The notes below the pieces were generated by a model. The model worked only from the letters and a program-made list of their open reading frames with translations, was not told the DNA's origin and searched no databases. DNA of 14,609 nucleotides from a bacterium (GTDB lineage Bacteria > Auribacterota > JABMQX01): contig JABMQX010000368.1 of the NCBI GenBank assembly GCA_013203085.1, forward strand, positions 1-14,609, read 5' to 3'. Shown here piece by piece: positions 1-7,452 of this stretch. A program made the position numbers and the translations under genes. Numbering within the stretch: position 1 is the stretch's first letter; each line of letters opens with the position of its first letter.

Positions 1-257
1 TCCTCCCCGGGGATGAGATCCGAGGACGCCGTTTCTTGGACGTTGGAAGTGGAGGAGGACACTTCTCAGCGGTAGCAGCCGCGCGTGGCGCTGAAGTCTG
101 GTCGGTGGATGTGGGCGAGGAACTCCTCGCACAGGTTCCCAAGAAATGCGTAAGCCATCGTGTCATTGGCGACGTCTTAGGTCTGCCGTTTGAGGAGGGG
201 TTCTTCGATATCGTCCCGAATACCAGAGTGATCGAGCATATTGCTGTTCGGCCTTGA
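1..257 (+). pseudogene. Truncated SAM-dependent methyltransferase, 5' end outside window
   Basis: The reading frame is already open at base 3, so the gene begins left of the window. It encodes a class I methyltransferase core: glycine-rich SAM loop (LDVGSGGGHFS, bases 36-68), the acidic strand-2 end (VDVGEEL), and a degraded IEH motif before a TGA at 255-257. It aligns without gaps to residues about 41-124 of the complete methyltransferase at 8567-9265. That gene continues for a further ~108 residues, while this copy stops. The TGA sits where the complete gene has CAA (Gln). The post-motif region has also lost conserved positions (LCTEVIEHTPDP in the intact gene, VPNTRVIEHIAVRP here). Similarity falls from about 95% in the first 125 aligned bases to much less near the stop, as expected for decay or an old recombination joint. 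A short functional protein is possible but unlikely. Confidence 0.72.
13..239 (+). repeat. Direct repeat, left copy (methyltransferase segment)
   Basis: This 227-base segment aligns without gaps to 8697-8923, at a constant offset of 8684 bases. I counted about 33 mismatches by hand (roughly 85% identity), concentrated in the right half. The first 28 bases are identical. It is the SAM-binding half of a duplicated methyltransferase gene. Confidence 0.9.
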
Positions 258-446
258 GCAGCGAAGGAATTAAGACACGCAGCGTTTTTGCGATAGTCAA
301 CGGCGCGAGCAAGCCCAACAGACTGAGGTTCATGCTCATTGTCGGGGCGTTGGAACAGATCGGATCACGACAGTTCCGAGGCTGCGTGATCATTGAAGTT
401 TGAGGTGAGCCGAAAACGAGTGAACATGATTGAAAGAAGGAGTACT
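258..446 (+). other. Spacer with a possible decayed methyltransferase tail
   Basis: No complete gene is visible. In the frame one base ahead of the methyltransferase remnant, the DNA is open from about 200 to a TGA at 401-403 and reads like coding sequence (for example LRFMLIVGALEQIG, then RGCVIIEV before the stop). This could be the C-terminal tail of the broken methyltransferase or of another gene, joined after a deletion and frameshift. It does not match the tail of the intact copy at 8567-9265. I see no terminator or convincing promoter. Confidence 0.3.
437..442 (+). promoter_or_regulatory. Ribosome binding site favouring GTG 447
   Basis: AAGGAG lies four bases before GTG 447. The alternative in-frame starts (TTG 393, ATG 426) have no comparable Shine-Dalgarno sequence, so GTG 447 is preferred. 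The spacing is slightly short. Confidence 0.5.
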
Positions 447-2234
447 GTGACATCCCATAGGGAACTCAGCGACGGTGCCCACTCAAGCTCTTGGCCTTGG
501 AGAGTGTGCCTCGCGGTTGCGGCTTATCTGCTGATTGCGGGCTATATCGTCTTTCTGTGCCGGAGCGAGGTAGGTGATCCTGACGCGGTAGCGTACGTTC
601 AGATTGCGCGACATTATGCGCAAGGCCGCTTGGACCTCGCAGTAAGTAGTTGGTGGGCACCTTTATTCTCTTGGCTCTTGGTCCCAGCCGTGTGGGCGGG
701 AATCGAGCCTCTTGTCTTTGGGAGGATCCTGGGTGTCCTTTTCGGACTTGGGTTTGCACTGGCCGTTGCGGCCGTTGTAAGGGAGATGAAAGGGGATGAA
801 CACCGTTCCCTCGCATTCGTAGCAGCTTTGATGCTGGCGCTGATCATGCTGCTTAGGCCCCTGATGCCGGACTTTTTATTAACATGCCTCCTCACCTGGT
901 ACTTCGTTCTTTCCGCTCGGTTGCTGAAAAGGTGTTCATTGTCACGGAGCTTCGCGACAGGATTTCTAGGCGGGTGCGCTTATCTCGCGAAAGCGTATGC
1001 ACTCCCCTTTATAACGCTCCACCTTTGCCTTACTTTCACTATGAGGCGGTGGTTGGTACGACGTGGTCTTGCTGAAGGCCAGGTTCTGAAGCCGTTCGCG
1101 ATGGCTGTGGCCGGGCTGTTGTTAGTGTGTTTGCCATGGGTAGCGAGAATAAGTGCGCACGACGGTGTGCTCACCATTAGTGGCTCCGGCCGGTACGACC
1201 TTATTCCTGTAAGGGCAGCGGGGCTGGGGCCTCTACCCTACAAAGAGCTCCAACGGCTGCGCAGCGGACGGATTACGTCTTGGGAGAATCCGATGGAGGT
1301 ACCCTACGACTGGCCGTCCGCGTCCAAGGTCCTTGCAGGCGTCAAGTTCCAGCTTGCAACGGTCTTTCGCAACTTTGAGGAAGCGTTCAAGGGAGAAACG
1401 GCTGCCGGTTTTGGGATACTGCTCCTTGGACTCTTAGCTCTTACCTTCATTTTGCTTTTTTTGAGGCAAAGCCTGTCAACGACAGAATTCGTTCTGTGCT
1501 GTTGGGCTTTTACTTCTGTGGCTATCTACGTGGGCGGTTACATCTTGCTTCATGTCCGGTTGCGTTACTTGTTCCCGGTATCAGGCATTTCGCTTGCTTT
1601 GTTTGTCCATGCGCTCGGGTGGCTGCGCAAAAGCAGCGATTTTCATCGCTCTGAGGAACAGGCAGAAGAATGCCCAGCGCTGACCAGACGAATATTTGCG
1701 GCCTTTCGAAGGGGCTTGACTGGCCTTTTAGTAGTTTCAATTGGCGGCATGCTCTTGTTCATGATAGCCGGCTGGCATGGGTCAAGAGGCAAAGGTGCAC
1801 AGGCACATTGGCTTAAGAAGTCGGCCCGCGGGTTCGGTATCACGGGCCGCGTTGCTGCGAACGTGTGGTCGCTCGGTTTATACATGTCATATTGGTCTGA
1901 TTCCGTTTTTCTAGGCGAGTTCGGTGGTGACTCACCGGAAGCTATCGCAAAGGAGCTGACGCCATTTGGTCAAACGTTCGTGCTGGTCTTCTACAATAAG
2001 GCACTCGCTGACAAGTTGGAAAAAGACCCTCTGTTCAAAACGGTTGGTGTCTCCGCTGACCTCTCCGGAAACCAGGTTGTATATGCCTTCGAGTTTTCTT
2101 GTTCTCAGGAGTGTTCTACTGAGGGGAAACCGCTAAGGCTGCTGTCGGGACAAACCTCATCCTTAAAAACGGACCACGCCTTTTCCAGCATCTCTTTTGC
2201 AACGATGGAGACATCCCAGGGAGGCTCGAAGTAA
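447..2234 (+). CDS. Membrane GT-C type glycosyltransferase (ArnT/PMT-like)
   Basis: The protein is 595 aa from GTG 447; ATG 426 would add seven residues. It is an integral membrane protein: a first membrane segment near residues 20-38, then an acidic loop (EVGDPDAVAYVQIARHYAQG, residues 41-60), then many hydrophobic segments to about residue 470. The C-terminal ~110 residues are mostly soluble. A first extracytoplasmic loop with acidic residues (here D44 and D46) is the GT-C signature. Such enzymes transfer a sugar from a polyprenyl-phosphate carrier to lipid, glycan or protein on the outer face of the cytoplasmic membrane. The next gene, 52 bases downstream, is a DPM1/GtrB-like GT2, the usual maker of such a donor, which supports the call. 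Acceptor and sugar cannot be read from the sequence. Family-level confidence is fair; specific function is unknown. Confidence 0.78.
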   Translation: MTSHRELSDGAHSSSWPWRVCLAVAAYLLIAGYIVFLCRSEVGDPDAVAYVQIARHYAQGRLDLAVSSWWAPLFSWLLVPAVWAGIEPLVFGRILGVLFGLGFALAVAAVVREMKGDEHRSLAFVAALMLALIMLLRPLMPDFLLTCLLTWYFVLSARLLKRCSLSRSFATGFLGGCAYLAKAYALPFITLHLCLTFTMRRWLVRRGLAEGQVLKPFAMAVAGLLLVCLPWVARISAHDGVLTISGSGRYDLIPVRAAGLGPLPYKELQRLRSGRITSWENPMEVPYDWPSASKVLAGVKFQLATVFRNFEEAFKGETAAGFGILLLGLLALTFILLFLRQSLSTTEFVLCCWAFTSVAIYVGGYILLHVRLRYLFPVSGISLALFVHALGWLRKSSDFHRSEEQAEECPALTRRIFAAFRRGLTGLLVVSIGGMLLFMIAGWHGSRGKGAQAHWLKKSARGFGITGRVAANVWSLGLYMSYWSDSVFLGEFGGDSPEAIAKELTPFGQTFVLVFYNKALADKLEKDPLFKTVGVSADLSGNQVVYAFEFSCSQECSTEGKPLRLLSGQTSSLKTDHAFSSISFATMETSQGGSK

Positions 2235-2272
2235 TCGCCGGCCGTGGTGGCCAAGTCGCGGCAGAAGCAAGC

Positions 2273-2279
2273 GGAGGAG
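2273..2279 (+). promoter_or_regulatory. Ribosome binding site fixing the GT2 start at 2287
   Basis: GGAGGAG is seven bases before ATG 2287. The frame is open further upstream to 2197, but that extension overlaps the GT-C gene, is arginine-rich, and is not part of the GT2 fold. ATG 2287 begins directly with the first beta strand. Confidence 0.7.
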
Positions 2280-2286
2280 TACAAAG

Positions 2287-3237
2287 ATGAAGCTCATTGT
2301 CCAGATTCCATGTCTGAACGAGGAAAAAACGCTACCCATCACAATCAGGGATATCCCTCGCGAGATCGACGGCGTCGATGAGGTTGAAATCCTCGTGATT
2401 GACGATGGTAGCACCGACCGAACGGTCGGGGTCGCCAAAGAGCTCGGTGTGGACCATGTAATCAGGAACACAAACAATAAAGGATTGGCGCGAAGCTTCA
2501 TGGTGGGGTTAGACGCCAGCATCAGGTTGGGCGCTGACATCATCGTCAACACAGACGGCGATAACCAATACCGTGGAGAGGATATCCCGAAGCTCATAGC
2601 GCCTATTTTACGAGGTGAAGCAGATATAGTAATCGGAGACCGCCAGACCGAGGACATCGACCATTTCTCGTTCACGAAAAAGAGGCTTCAGAAGATCGGC
2701 AGTTGGGTAGTCCGGCACTTATCAGAGACAAGGGTCAAAGACGTGACGAGCGGTTTTCGAGCGTATAGCCGAGAAGCGGCGCTCCAGATGAACATTGTCT
2801 CTGACTATTCGTATACTCTCGAGACCATTATTCAGGCAGGCAAAAAGCATCTCGCTGTGGCGAATGTGCCCGTCCGAACAAACCATAAATTAAGGGAATC
2901 CCGGCTTTTCAAAAGTATCCCCCTGTACATTCGGAAGTCTGTTATAACTATAATACGCATGTATGCCATGTTCCAGCCCTTGCGTGTGTTCTTCCTCATA
3001 GGGGGAATGCTCTGTCTTGCAGGGTTAGGGTTGGGCCTCCGATTTCTCTACTTCTATTTCTTCACCCAATCTGCGTCCGGACATATTCAGTCAGTCATTC
3101 TGTCCGGCGTGCTGCTGATTATCGGGTTCCTTGTCCTGATGATCGGGCTCGTAGCTGATGTGATCTCGTTCAATAGGAGACTTATCGAGGACGTTCTTCT
3201 AAGAGTGAAGAAGATGGAGCGGTCCCAGTCAAAGTAG
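2287..3237 (+). CDS. GT2 glycosyltransferase, polyprenyl-phosphate sugar synthase-like (DPM1/GtrB type)
   Basis: A 316-aa protein. The GT-A fold starts at residue 1 (MKLIVQIPCLNEE), with the nucleotide-binding acidic pair in EILVIDDGSTD (D39, D40) and the metal-binding DxD in IIVNTDGDNQY (D90, D92). Further along are GDR (118) and the VKDVTSGFRAY stretch (150-160), typical of dolichol-phosphate mannosyltransferase-like GT2 enzymes. Two hydrophobic segments follow, about 233-260 and 268-291, then a short basic tail; this is the GtrB/YkoT layout. Members transfer a hexose from UDP- or GDP-sugar to a polyprenyl phosphate on the cytoplasmic face of the membrane. The upstream GT-C gene is a plausible user of the product. 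The sugar cannot be told. Confidence 0.9.
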   Translation: MKLIVQIPCLNEEKTLPITIRDIPREIDGVDEVEILVIDDGSTDRTVGVAKELGVDHVIRNTNNKGLARSFMVGLDASIRLGADIIVNTDGDNQYRGEDIPKLIAPILRGEADIVIGDRQTEDIDHFSFTKKRLQKIGSWVVRHLSETRVKDVTSGFRAYSREAALQMNIVSDYSYTLETIIQAGKKHLAVANVPVRTNHKLRESRLFKSIPLYIRKSVITIIRMYAMFQPLRVFFLIGGMLCLAGLGLGLRFLYFYFFTQSASGHIQSVILSGVLLIIGFLVLMIGLVADVISFNRRLIEDVLLRVKKMERSQSK

Positions 3238-3329
3238 AGCTTTCAGAGCCGTCAGTAGGGCCAAGTTCAAAGCGAAGAGAGACTTTTCGGGTTTATCGGC
3301 GTAGAATGGTGCTCAGGCAAGAGGGTGAC

Positions 3330-4448
3330 ATGATTCACGTTTTCATAGGCACTAAAGCACAGTATGTTAAGACCGCGCCGCTCCTTCGTCTCATGGACGA
3401 ACGGGGGATTCAGTACAACTTAATAGACTCGGGACAGCATGCGAGGTTGTCTGAAGCCCTCCGACAAGAACTTCGCGTTAGACCTCCTGATGTCTTTCTT
3501 AGGTCAGGGGGTGACATCTCGACTGTTGGCCAGTTGCTGGGCTGGTTCATTAGGCACCTTTTTCTCATCGCCTTCGCGCCACGAAGAATATTCAAGAATG
3601 TGTTCAGAGGCGAAAACGGCATCTGCATCGTTCATGGAGATACCCCCACTACCCTGTTATCCGTTTGGATGGCAAAACGGGCCGGATTGAAGGTGGCTCA
3701 CATTGAGGCGGGCTTACGGTCTTTCAGCTACATTAACCCTTTCCCTGAAGAGCTCATCCGCATCATCGCAATGAAGATGGCAGACGTCCTCTTTGCCCCC
3801 TCCGCTTGGGCTGCAGGTAACCTGAGAACGATGAAAGTGAGAGGGCGGGTGGTGAAAATCGAAGCCAATACCGGTGTTGAAGCCATGTTTTTCTCGATGA
3901 AAAAGGACGCGGACCTCGATGTCCCCAAGGGCGACTTCGGGTTGTTCACAATCCACAGGGTTGAGACTATCCTCAGCAAGAAACGACTGGCGTCCCTCGT
4001 CGGCCTCGTTGCCGAGGTCTCGAAGTCTTACCTCATCATCTTCGTTGTGCATGAGCCCACGAGGATACGCCTGGAGAAAGCAGGTTACTATTCTTTGCTT
4101 AAAGCGCAGAAAAACGTTCTCCTTCTTCCCTTGCTCCCCCACAACGACTTCCTGCATCTTCTCAGAACGGCGAGTTTTGCTATTACGGACGGCGGCAGCA
4201 TCCAGGAAGAATGCGCATACTTGGGTCTTCCCTGCGTGGTTCTTCGAAAGAGAACAGAAAGAAGGGACGGTCTCGGCCGTAATGCCATGCTCGCGGGTCT
4301 CGACCGCGAGAAAGTCATGCGGTTTCTGGCGAACCTCTCGAAATACAGAAAGCCGCCCTTGTCTCAGGAGGTTTCACCATCTCTACAGATCCTTCGTTGC
4401 CTCAACGACGTCACAAGGGCCCAGAAATGCGTAGCACTACACGACTGA
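3330..4448 (+). CDS. UDP-N-acetylglucosamine 2-epimerase family protein (WecB-like)
   Basis: A 372-aa protein, the usual size for non-hydrolysing UDP-GlcNAc 2-epimerases, which interconvert UDP-GlcNAc and UDP-ManNAc in the cytoplasm. Visible family motifs are N-terminal IGTKAQYVKTAPLLR (7-20), HGDTPTTL (102-109), HIEAGLRS (124-131), PFPEELIR (137-144), FTIHRVE (206-212), TDGGSIQEE (286-294) and RKRTERRDGLG (306-316). Residues matching the catalytic Asp, Glu and His of WecB are present. The usual TDSGG and TERPE sequences appear as TDGGS and TERRD, placing it in a divergent branch, so a different UDP-sugar substrate is possible. ATG 3330 is chosen because the first beta strand starts there and GAGGGT precedes it; ATG 3306 would add eight residues. 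It overlaps the next gene by 22 bases. Confidence 0.88.
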   Translation: MIHVFIGTKAQYVKTAPLLRLMDERGIQYNLIDSGQHARLSEALRQELRVRPPDVFLRSGGDISTVGQLLGWFIRHLFLIAFAPRRIFKNVFRGENGICIVHGDTPTTLLSVWMAKRAGLKVAHIEAGLRSFSYINPFPEELIRIIAMKMADVLFAPSAWAAGNLRTMKVRGRVVKIEANTGVEAMFFSMKKDADLDVPKGDFGLFTIHRVETILSKKRLASLVGLVAEVSKSYLIIFVVHEPTRIRLEKAGYYSLLKAQKNVLLLPLLPHNDFLHLLRTASFAITDGGSIQEECAYLGLPCVVLRKRTERRDGLGRNAMLAGLDREKVMRFLANLSKYRKPPLSQEVSPSLQILRCLNDVTRAQKCVALHD

Positions 4449-4918
4449 GGCTACACGCCCCGCCAAAAGCTGGCCGCCTCGCGGAGATCTCAGTTGCACT
4501 GCGGGCTCAGGTTCTTCTGGGCCGTTGGCTCGCGCGTATGGCTGACTGGTTCACGGTAGGAACGCATCCCGAAGCCCGTACAGTGGTTCATGGCAGTTAC
4601 TACACGACAAATGTCGGAGATCTGGCTATAGGGGTCACGATACAGAGCGAACTGAGGCGACGGGGACTTCAAGCAATCCTGGTCAGTAGGTTCTTTCACT
4701 CGACAAGCCGTTTTGAACTTCTTGTTTTTGGCGGTGGAGGCGTCATTTACGAGGAGTACCCCGGCAACCCTTTGCTCAGAACTCGGCCGTCGAGGAATGC
4801 GGACCGCGCCATTTGCCCCGGCATTGGCGCCCCTCCCGCATTGAAAAATAAGATTCCGAAAGCTTGTATGAGGCATGGCCACTGCATGTTACCTCATGGT
4901 TCGAAAGCAACAGAGTAA
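4427..4918 (+). pseudogene. Truncated polysaccharide pyruvyl transferase
   Basis: 163 codons from ATG 4427. After a basic, poorly conserved leader, the sequence has the hallmarks of the N-terminal half of the polysaccharide pyruvyl transferase family (PF04230): VVHGSYYTTNVGDLAIG (residues ~53-69), a helix, then LLVFGGGGVIYEEYPGNPLL (~103-122). Intact members are about 350-420 aa and place a ketal pyruvate on a sugar from phosphoenolpyruvate. Here the sequence after the glycine-rich loop is eroded. A GIG motif survives (ICPGIGAPP), but the spacing from the loop is too short, and a TAA ends the frame at 4918 before the C-terminal half. No continuation is visible in the other frames downstream. 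It was probably inactivated by deletion. It overlaps the epimerase end by 22 bases, as in an operon. Confidence 0.65.
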
Positions 4919-4997
4919 ACACTAGTCCTGTTGGTTCGCAGGTGCCGTAAGAGTACAAGATTTGCATAGCCGGCAAGCACGGAGAGCGCAGTCTAAC

Positions 4998-6107
4998 GTG
5001 AAAAATATCGCATACATTTCCCGAGCAATCTCGCCGCCCTGGGATGAAGGGAGCAAGAATTTTGTGTACTCTCTCTCAGCTTTCATTCGAGATTACCGGG
5101 TGTTTCTACTGACCTCTCGGCAAAATACGCAGGAGGTTAAGTGTCCGAACATAGAAATGATCAGACTATATCGACGCAGCGACCTGGATGCCTGCGGTAA
5201 GATGAGACTGGCATTCTGGTTGCTAACGGCCCGTCGCAAGATTGACTTAATACATGCTTTTTTCACGCCTCGGCGCCTAACGGCAGCGGTACTCAAAGCA
5301 GCAGCTCGCCGACACGGTGCGCGGTTCGTTCAGACGATCCCCACTTTGCCTGATCAAGAAAAACTCAGCTATCGGTCCTTCTCTCACGCCGAGGCTTTGG
5401 TAGCGATGTCGGATCACACATTGGGCCGCCTTCGACGGATTGGCTGCGAGCGTGCGCGAAGAATCTATCCAGGCGTCGACATTGATCGCTTTTCCCCACA
5501 TGTTGAAACGGACTCACTCCGAGGCCAGCTTGGGATTGCTCGGAACTGTCCGGTGGTCCTCTACGCGGGCGAATACAGCCGATTAGGTTCTTTTTATAAT
5601 CTGTTGAGCTGGGTCCCCGAAGTTGCCCGGCACGTCCCAGATGCCAAGTTCATATTCGCGGTCCGGATTAAACGCCGAAGGGATCAACAGATCGAGAATC
5701 GGGTCAAGCGTCTTCTGCGGGACAAGCGCCTCTCGGAAAAAGTCATTCTTCTGAATTTCGTCAGGGACATGCCAGCCCTACATCGCCTTGCCACAGTCCA
5801 TGTTTTCCCAGTTGACCGAATGTCCGGGAAGTTCGACCTACCCATGGTTCTATTGGAGGCCATGGCCTCAGGGCGGCCCATTGTCACTTCGGATAATGTC
5901 CCCTTGGGCGAGCTGTTCAGAGGAGACATAGGCTTCCAAATACCGTACAAAGATATCTGCCGCTGGAGGGATGTGCTCGTTCGTCTTCTCAGAGACGAAG
6001 TGCAGTGTCGCCAGATGGGGGATGAAGGCCGACGTGTCGTGAAGGGTTGGTTCGACATAAAAGCCGTCGCCAAGGAGTACGAGGCGTTGTACAAGGAGGT
6101 TATATGA
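4998..6107 (+). CDS. GT4 family glycosyltransferase
   Basis: A 369-aa GT-B protein. The N-terminal domain begins at KNIAYISRAISPPWDEGSKN, with the nucleotide-acceptor loop containing GS. The domain linker reads RIYPGVDIDRFSP (155-167), typical of GT4. The C-terminal donor domain starts with PVVLYAGEYS (185-194) and contains FDLPMVLLEAMASGRP (279-294). The canonical EX7E has its second Glu (E287), but the first position is Phe within GKFDLP, an unusual variant. GTG 4998 is chosen because the fold starts there; the only Shine-Dalgarno-like match (GGAGAG at 4981) is rather distant, so translation may be weak or coupled. The next gene overlaps at ATGA. It probably adds one sugar of the repeat unit; donor and linkage are unknown. 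Confidence 0.88.
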   Translation: MKNIAYISRAISPPWDEGSKNFVYSLSAFIRDYRVFLLTSRQNTQEVKCPNIEMIRLYRRSDLDACGKMRLAFWLLTARRKIDLIHAFFTPRRLTAAVLKAAARRHGARFVQTIPTLPDQEKLSYRSFSHAEALVAMSDHTLGRLRRIGCERARRIYPGVDIDRFSPHVETDSLRGQLGIARNCPVVLYAGEYSRLGSFYNLLSWVPEVARHVPDAKFIFAVRIKRRRDQQIENRVKRLLRDKRLSEKVILLNFVRDMPALHRLATVHVFPVDRMSGKFDLPMVLLEAMASGRPIVTSDNVPLGELFRGDIGFQIPYKDICRWRDVLVRLLRDEVQCRQMGDEGRRVVKGWFDIKAVAKEYEALYKEVI

Positions 6108-6934
6108 TTGAAGCGAAGGTTGGAGAGACGAAGAAAGAAGTGTTTCTTGCGGAGCCTGGAGAGGATGCGACCTTGGCGTGTGTGCCCCGCAACGCTCTAC
6201 GCCAACCCAAAGGACTGGCGACAACGGACCAGGTTAGGCGCGCATACGATGTCATGAGCGTGGACTATGACACGGGGAGGGACAGGAGCCTGTACTTCCG
6301 CATCATCGAGGCTATTGAGGCTAAGTCTATTTTCGAGAATGTGAGCTTCGCTTGCCCCGTAACCGTACTTGAGGTGGGCTGCGGGACGGGGCGCTTTATT
6401 GAACTTGTGTCCCGAGAGGCTAAAAGCACAGTTGTCGGTTTGGACTACAGTCCTCGTATGCTAGAGGTAGCCGCAGCGAAACCTTACAGCACCGTACGGG
6501 CGAACATCGCCTTGGTGAATGGCAAGGCGGGGGCACTGCCCTTCAAGAATGGGTCCTTCGATCTAGTCTATTCGTTCAAAACCCTGCCCCATGTTCAGGA
6601 TACCGTCAAGGCCGTAGGCGAAATGGCAAGGGTTGCGAAGAGAAGAGGAGCGGTGATACTGGAATTCTATAATTCGCTGAGCCTAAGCAGACTGGTCAGA
6701 AGATTTGGCTTCCTGACCAAGTGGCACACTCCTGCAAAGGCCAAGAGAATCGCCGAAGGCGCGGGTCTCACGGTAAAGAGGGTCTACGGCGCACGAACTG
6801 TCATTCCTGCCGGGCTCGTGTGTGACGTTCCATTTCTTTCGACTGCACTGCGAAGGCTAGAGTGCTCGATTTCCGCAACGCGTCTTGCAAAGCTTTCCGG
6901 GTACTACATTCTCGCTTGTCAGAAAAGGCGCTGA
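6104..6934 (+). CDS. Class I SAM-dependent methyltransferase (Methyltransf_11-like)
   Basis: A 276-aa protein. Its ATG overlaps the stop of the upstream GT4 (ATGA), and AAGGAGG sits four bases before it, so the two genes are translationally coupled. After a ~40-residue leader comes a helix with YDVMSVDYD, then the SAM motif I VLEVGCGTGRF (88-98), the motif II acidic residue in VGLDYSPRML (D114), a GALPF loop (143-147) and FDLVYSFKTLPHV (152-164). The C-terminal part (AKRIAEGAGLTVKRVYG) matches the usual helix-strand end of this fold. Context suggests methylation of a sugar or lipid-linked sugar in the polysaccharide, but the fold does not give the substrate. It is not closely similar to the methyltransferase at 8567-9265. 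Confidence 0.88.
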   Translation: MIEAKVGETKKEVFLAEPGEDATLACVPRNALRQPKGLATTDQVRRAYDVMSVDYDTGRDRSLYFRIIEAIEAKSIFENVSFACPVTVLEVGCGTGRFIELVSREAKSTVVGLDYSPRMLEVAAAKPYSTVRANIALVNGKAGALPFKNGSFDLVYSFKTLPHVQDTVKAVGEMARVAKRRGAVILEFYNSLSLSRLVRRFGFLTKWHTPAKAKRIAEGAGLTVKRVYGARTVIPAGLVCDVPFLSTALRRLECSISATRLAKLSGYYILACQKRR

Positions 6935-7452
6935 GCGAAACCGAGCACGGTTGCGAGATGCTCCGCGCATCATAGGTATGTTTGGCCACCGACACCATGC
7001 AAGGACGTTTCTTGCCGCAAGGGCGTTGTCAACACGTTGTCATGAGCAGGAGCTTGCCTGAATCGCCTCCTTAACGGGAGTCGCGACGGCCCGTCCGTGC
7101 AAGGTGTTTTGCGCCCTTGGTACGTCTTCCATAGGTCCCCGTTATAACCGCATGGCTTCTTTGTTATGGGACAGGCCAACACTCGGCGACTGCGGGTCAC
7201 CCGACCCGAGTTGCTGCTCTTAAGGGGGCATGGCAACACTCATTTTCAATTGTGTACAAACTCGCTCGCTGACAACAGGGCCTTGCCATTTATTGACCTC
7301 AGAAGAGAAGACGGGCCTTGGTCGCCGTCCTTTTCGGACCCAGACAGCAATCGTGAGCGTATCCCACAGAAGAAAGCTCTTGCAAGCAGGAACTTTGGCG
7401 TCATCGTCGAAGCTCTGCAAGACTCCGGGAAGAAGGAGGAGGTTCTGAAGAA
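6935..7452 (+). other. Gene-poor spacer (about 520 bases)
   Basis: No frame contains a recognisable protein. The best candidate is a + frame open from 7166 to a TAA at 7460-7462, overlapping the next start by ten bases. Its last ~20 codons (NFGVIVEALQDSGKKEEVLKK) read like the C-terminal helix of a glycosyltransferase or similar enzyme; the rest does not resemble a folded protein. This may be the eroded end of a lost gene. Hairpins occur at 6939-6952 (AACCG/CGGTT) and 7193-7208 (CGGGTC/GACCCG), neither followed by a T tract. I cannot point to a convincing promoter. Confidence 0.45.
7193..7208 (+). repeat. Small GC-rich hairpin
   Basis: CGGGTC and GACCCG form a six-base-pair stem with an ACCC loop. 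A competing pairing, ACTCGG (7181-7186) with CCGAGT (7206-7211), uses part of the same sequence. No T run follows, so a standard intrinsic terminator is not supported. Function is unknown. Confidence 0.3.

Noticed and set aside
2197..2286. N-terminal extension of the GT2 frame
   Set aside because: It overlaps the GT-C gene, is arginine-rich with no fold, and a strong ribosome binding site supports ATG 2287.
3714..4157. Open frame on the - strand (147 codons)
   Set aside because: It is antisense to the epimerase motifs and shows no fold-like pattern.
6939..6952. Hairpin AACCG/CGGTT just after the methyltransferase stop
   Set aside because: The stem is only five base pairs with no T tract, too weak to call a terminator.
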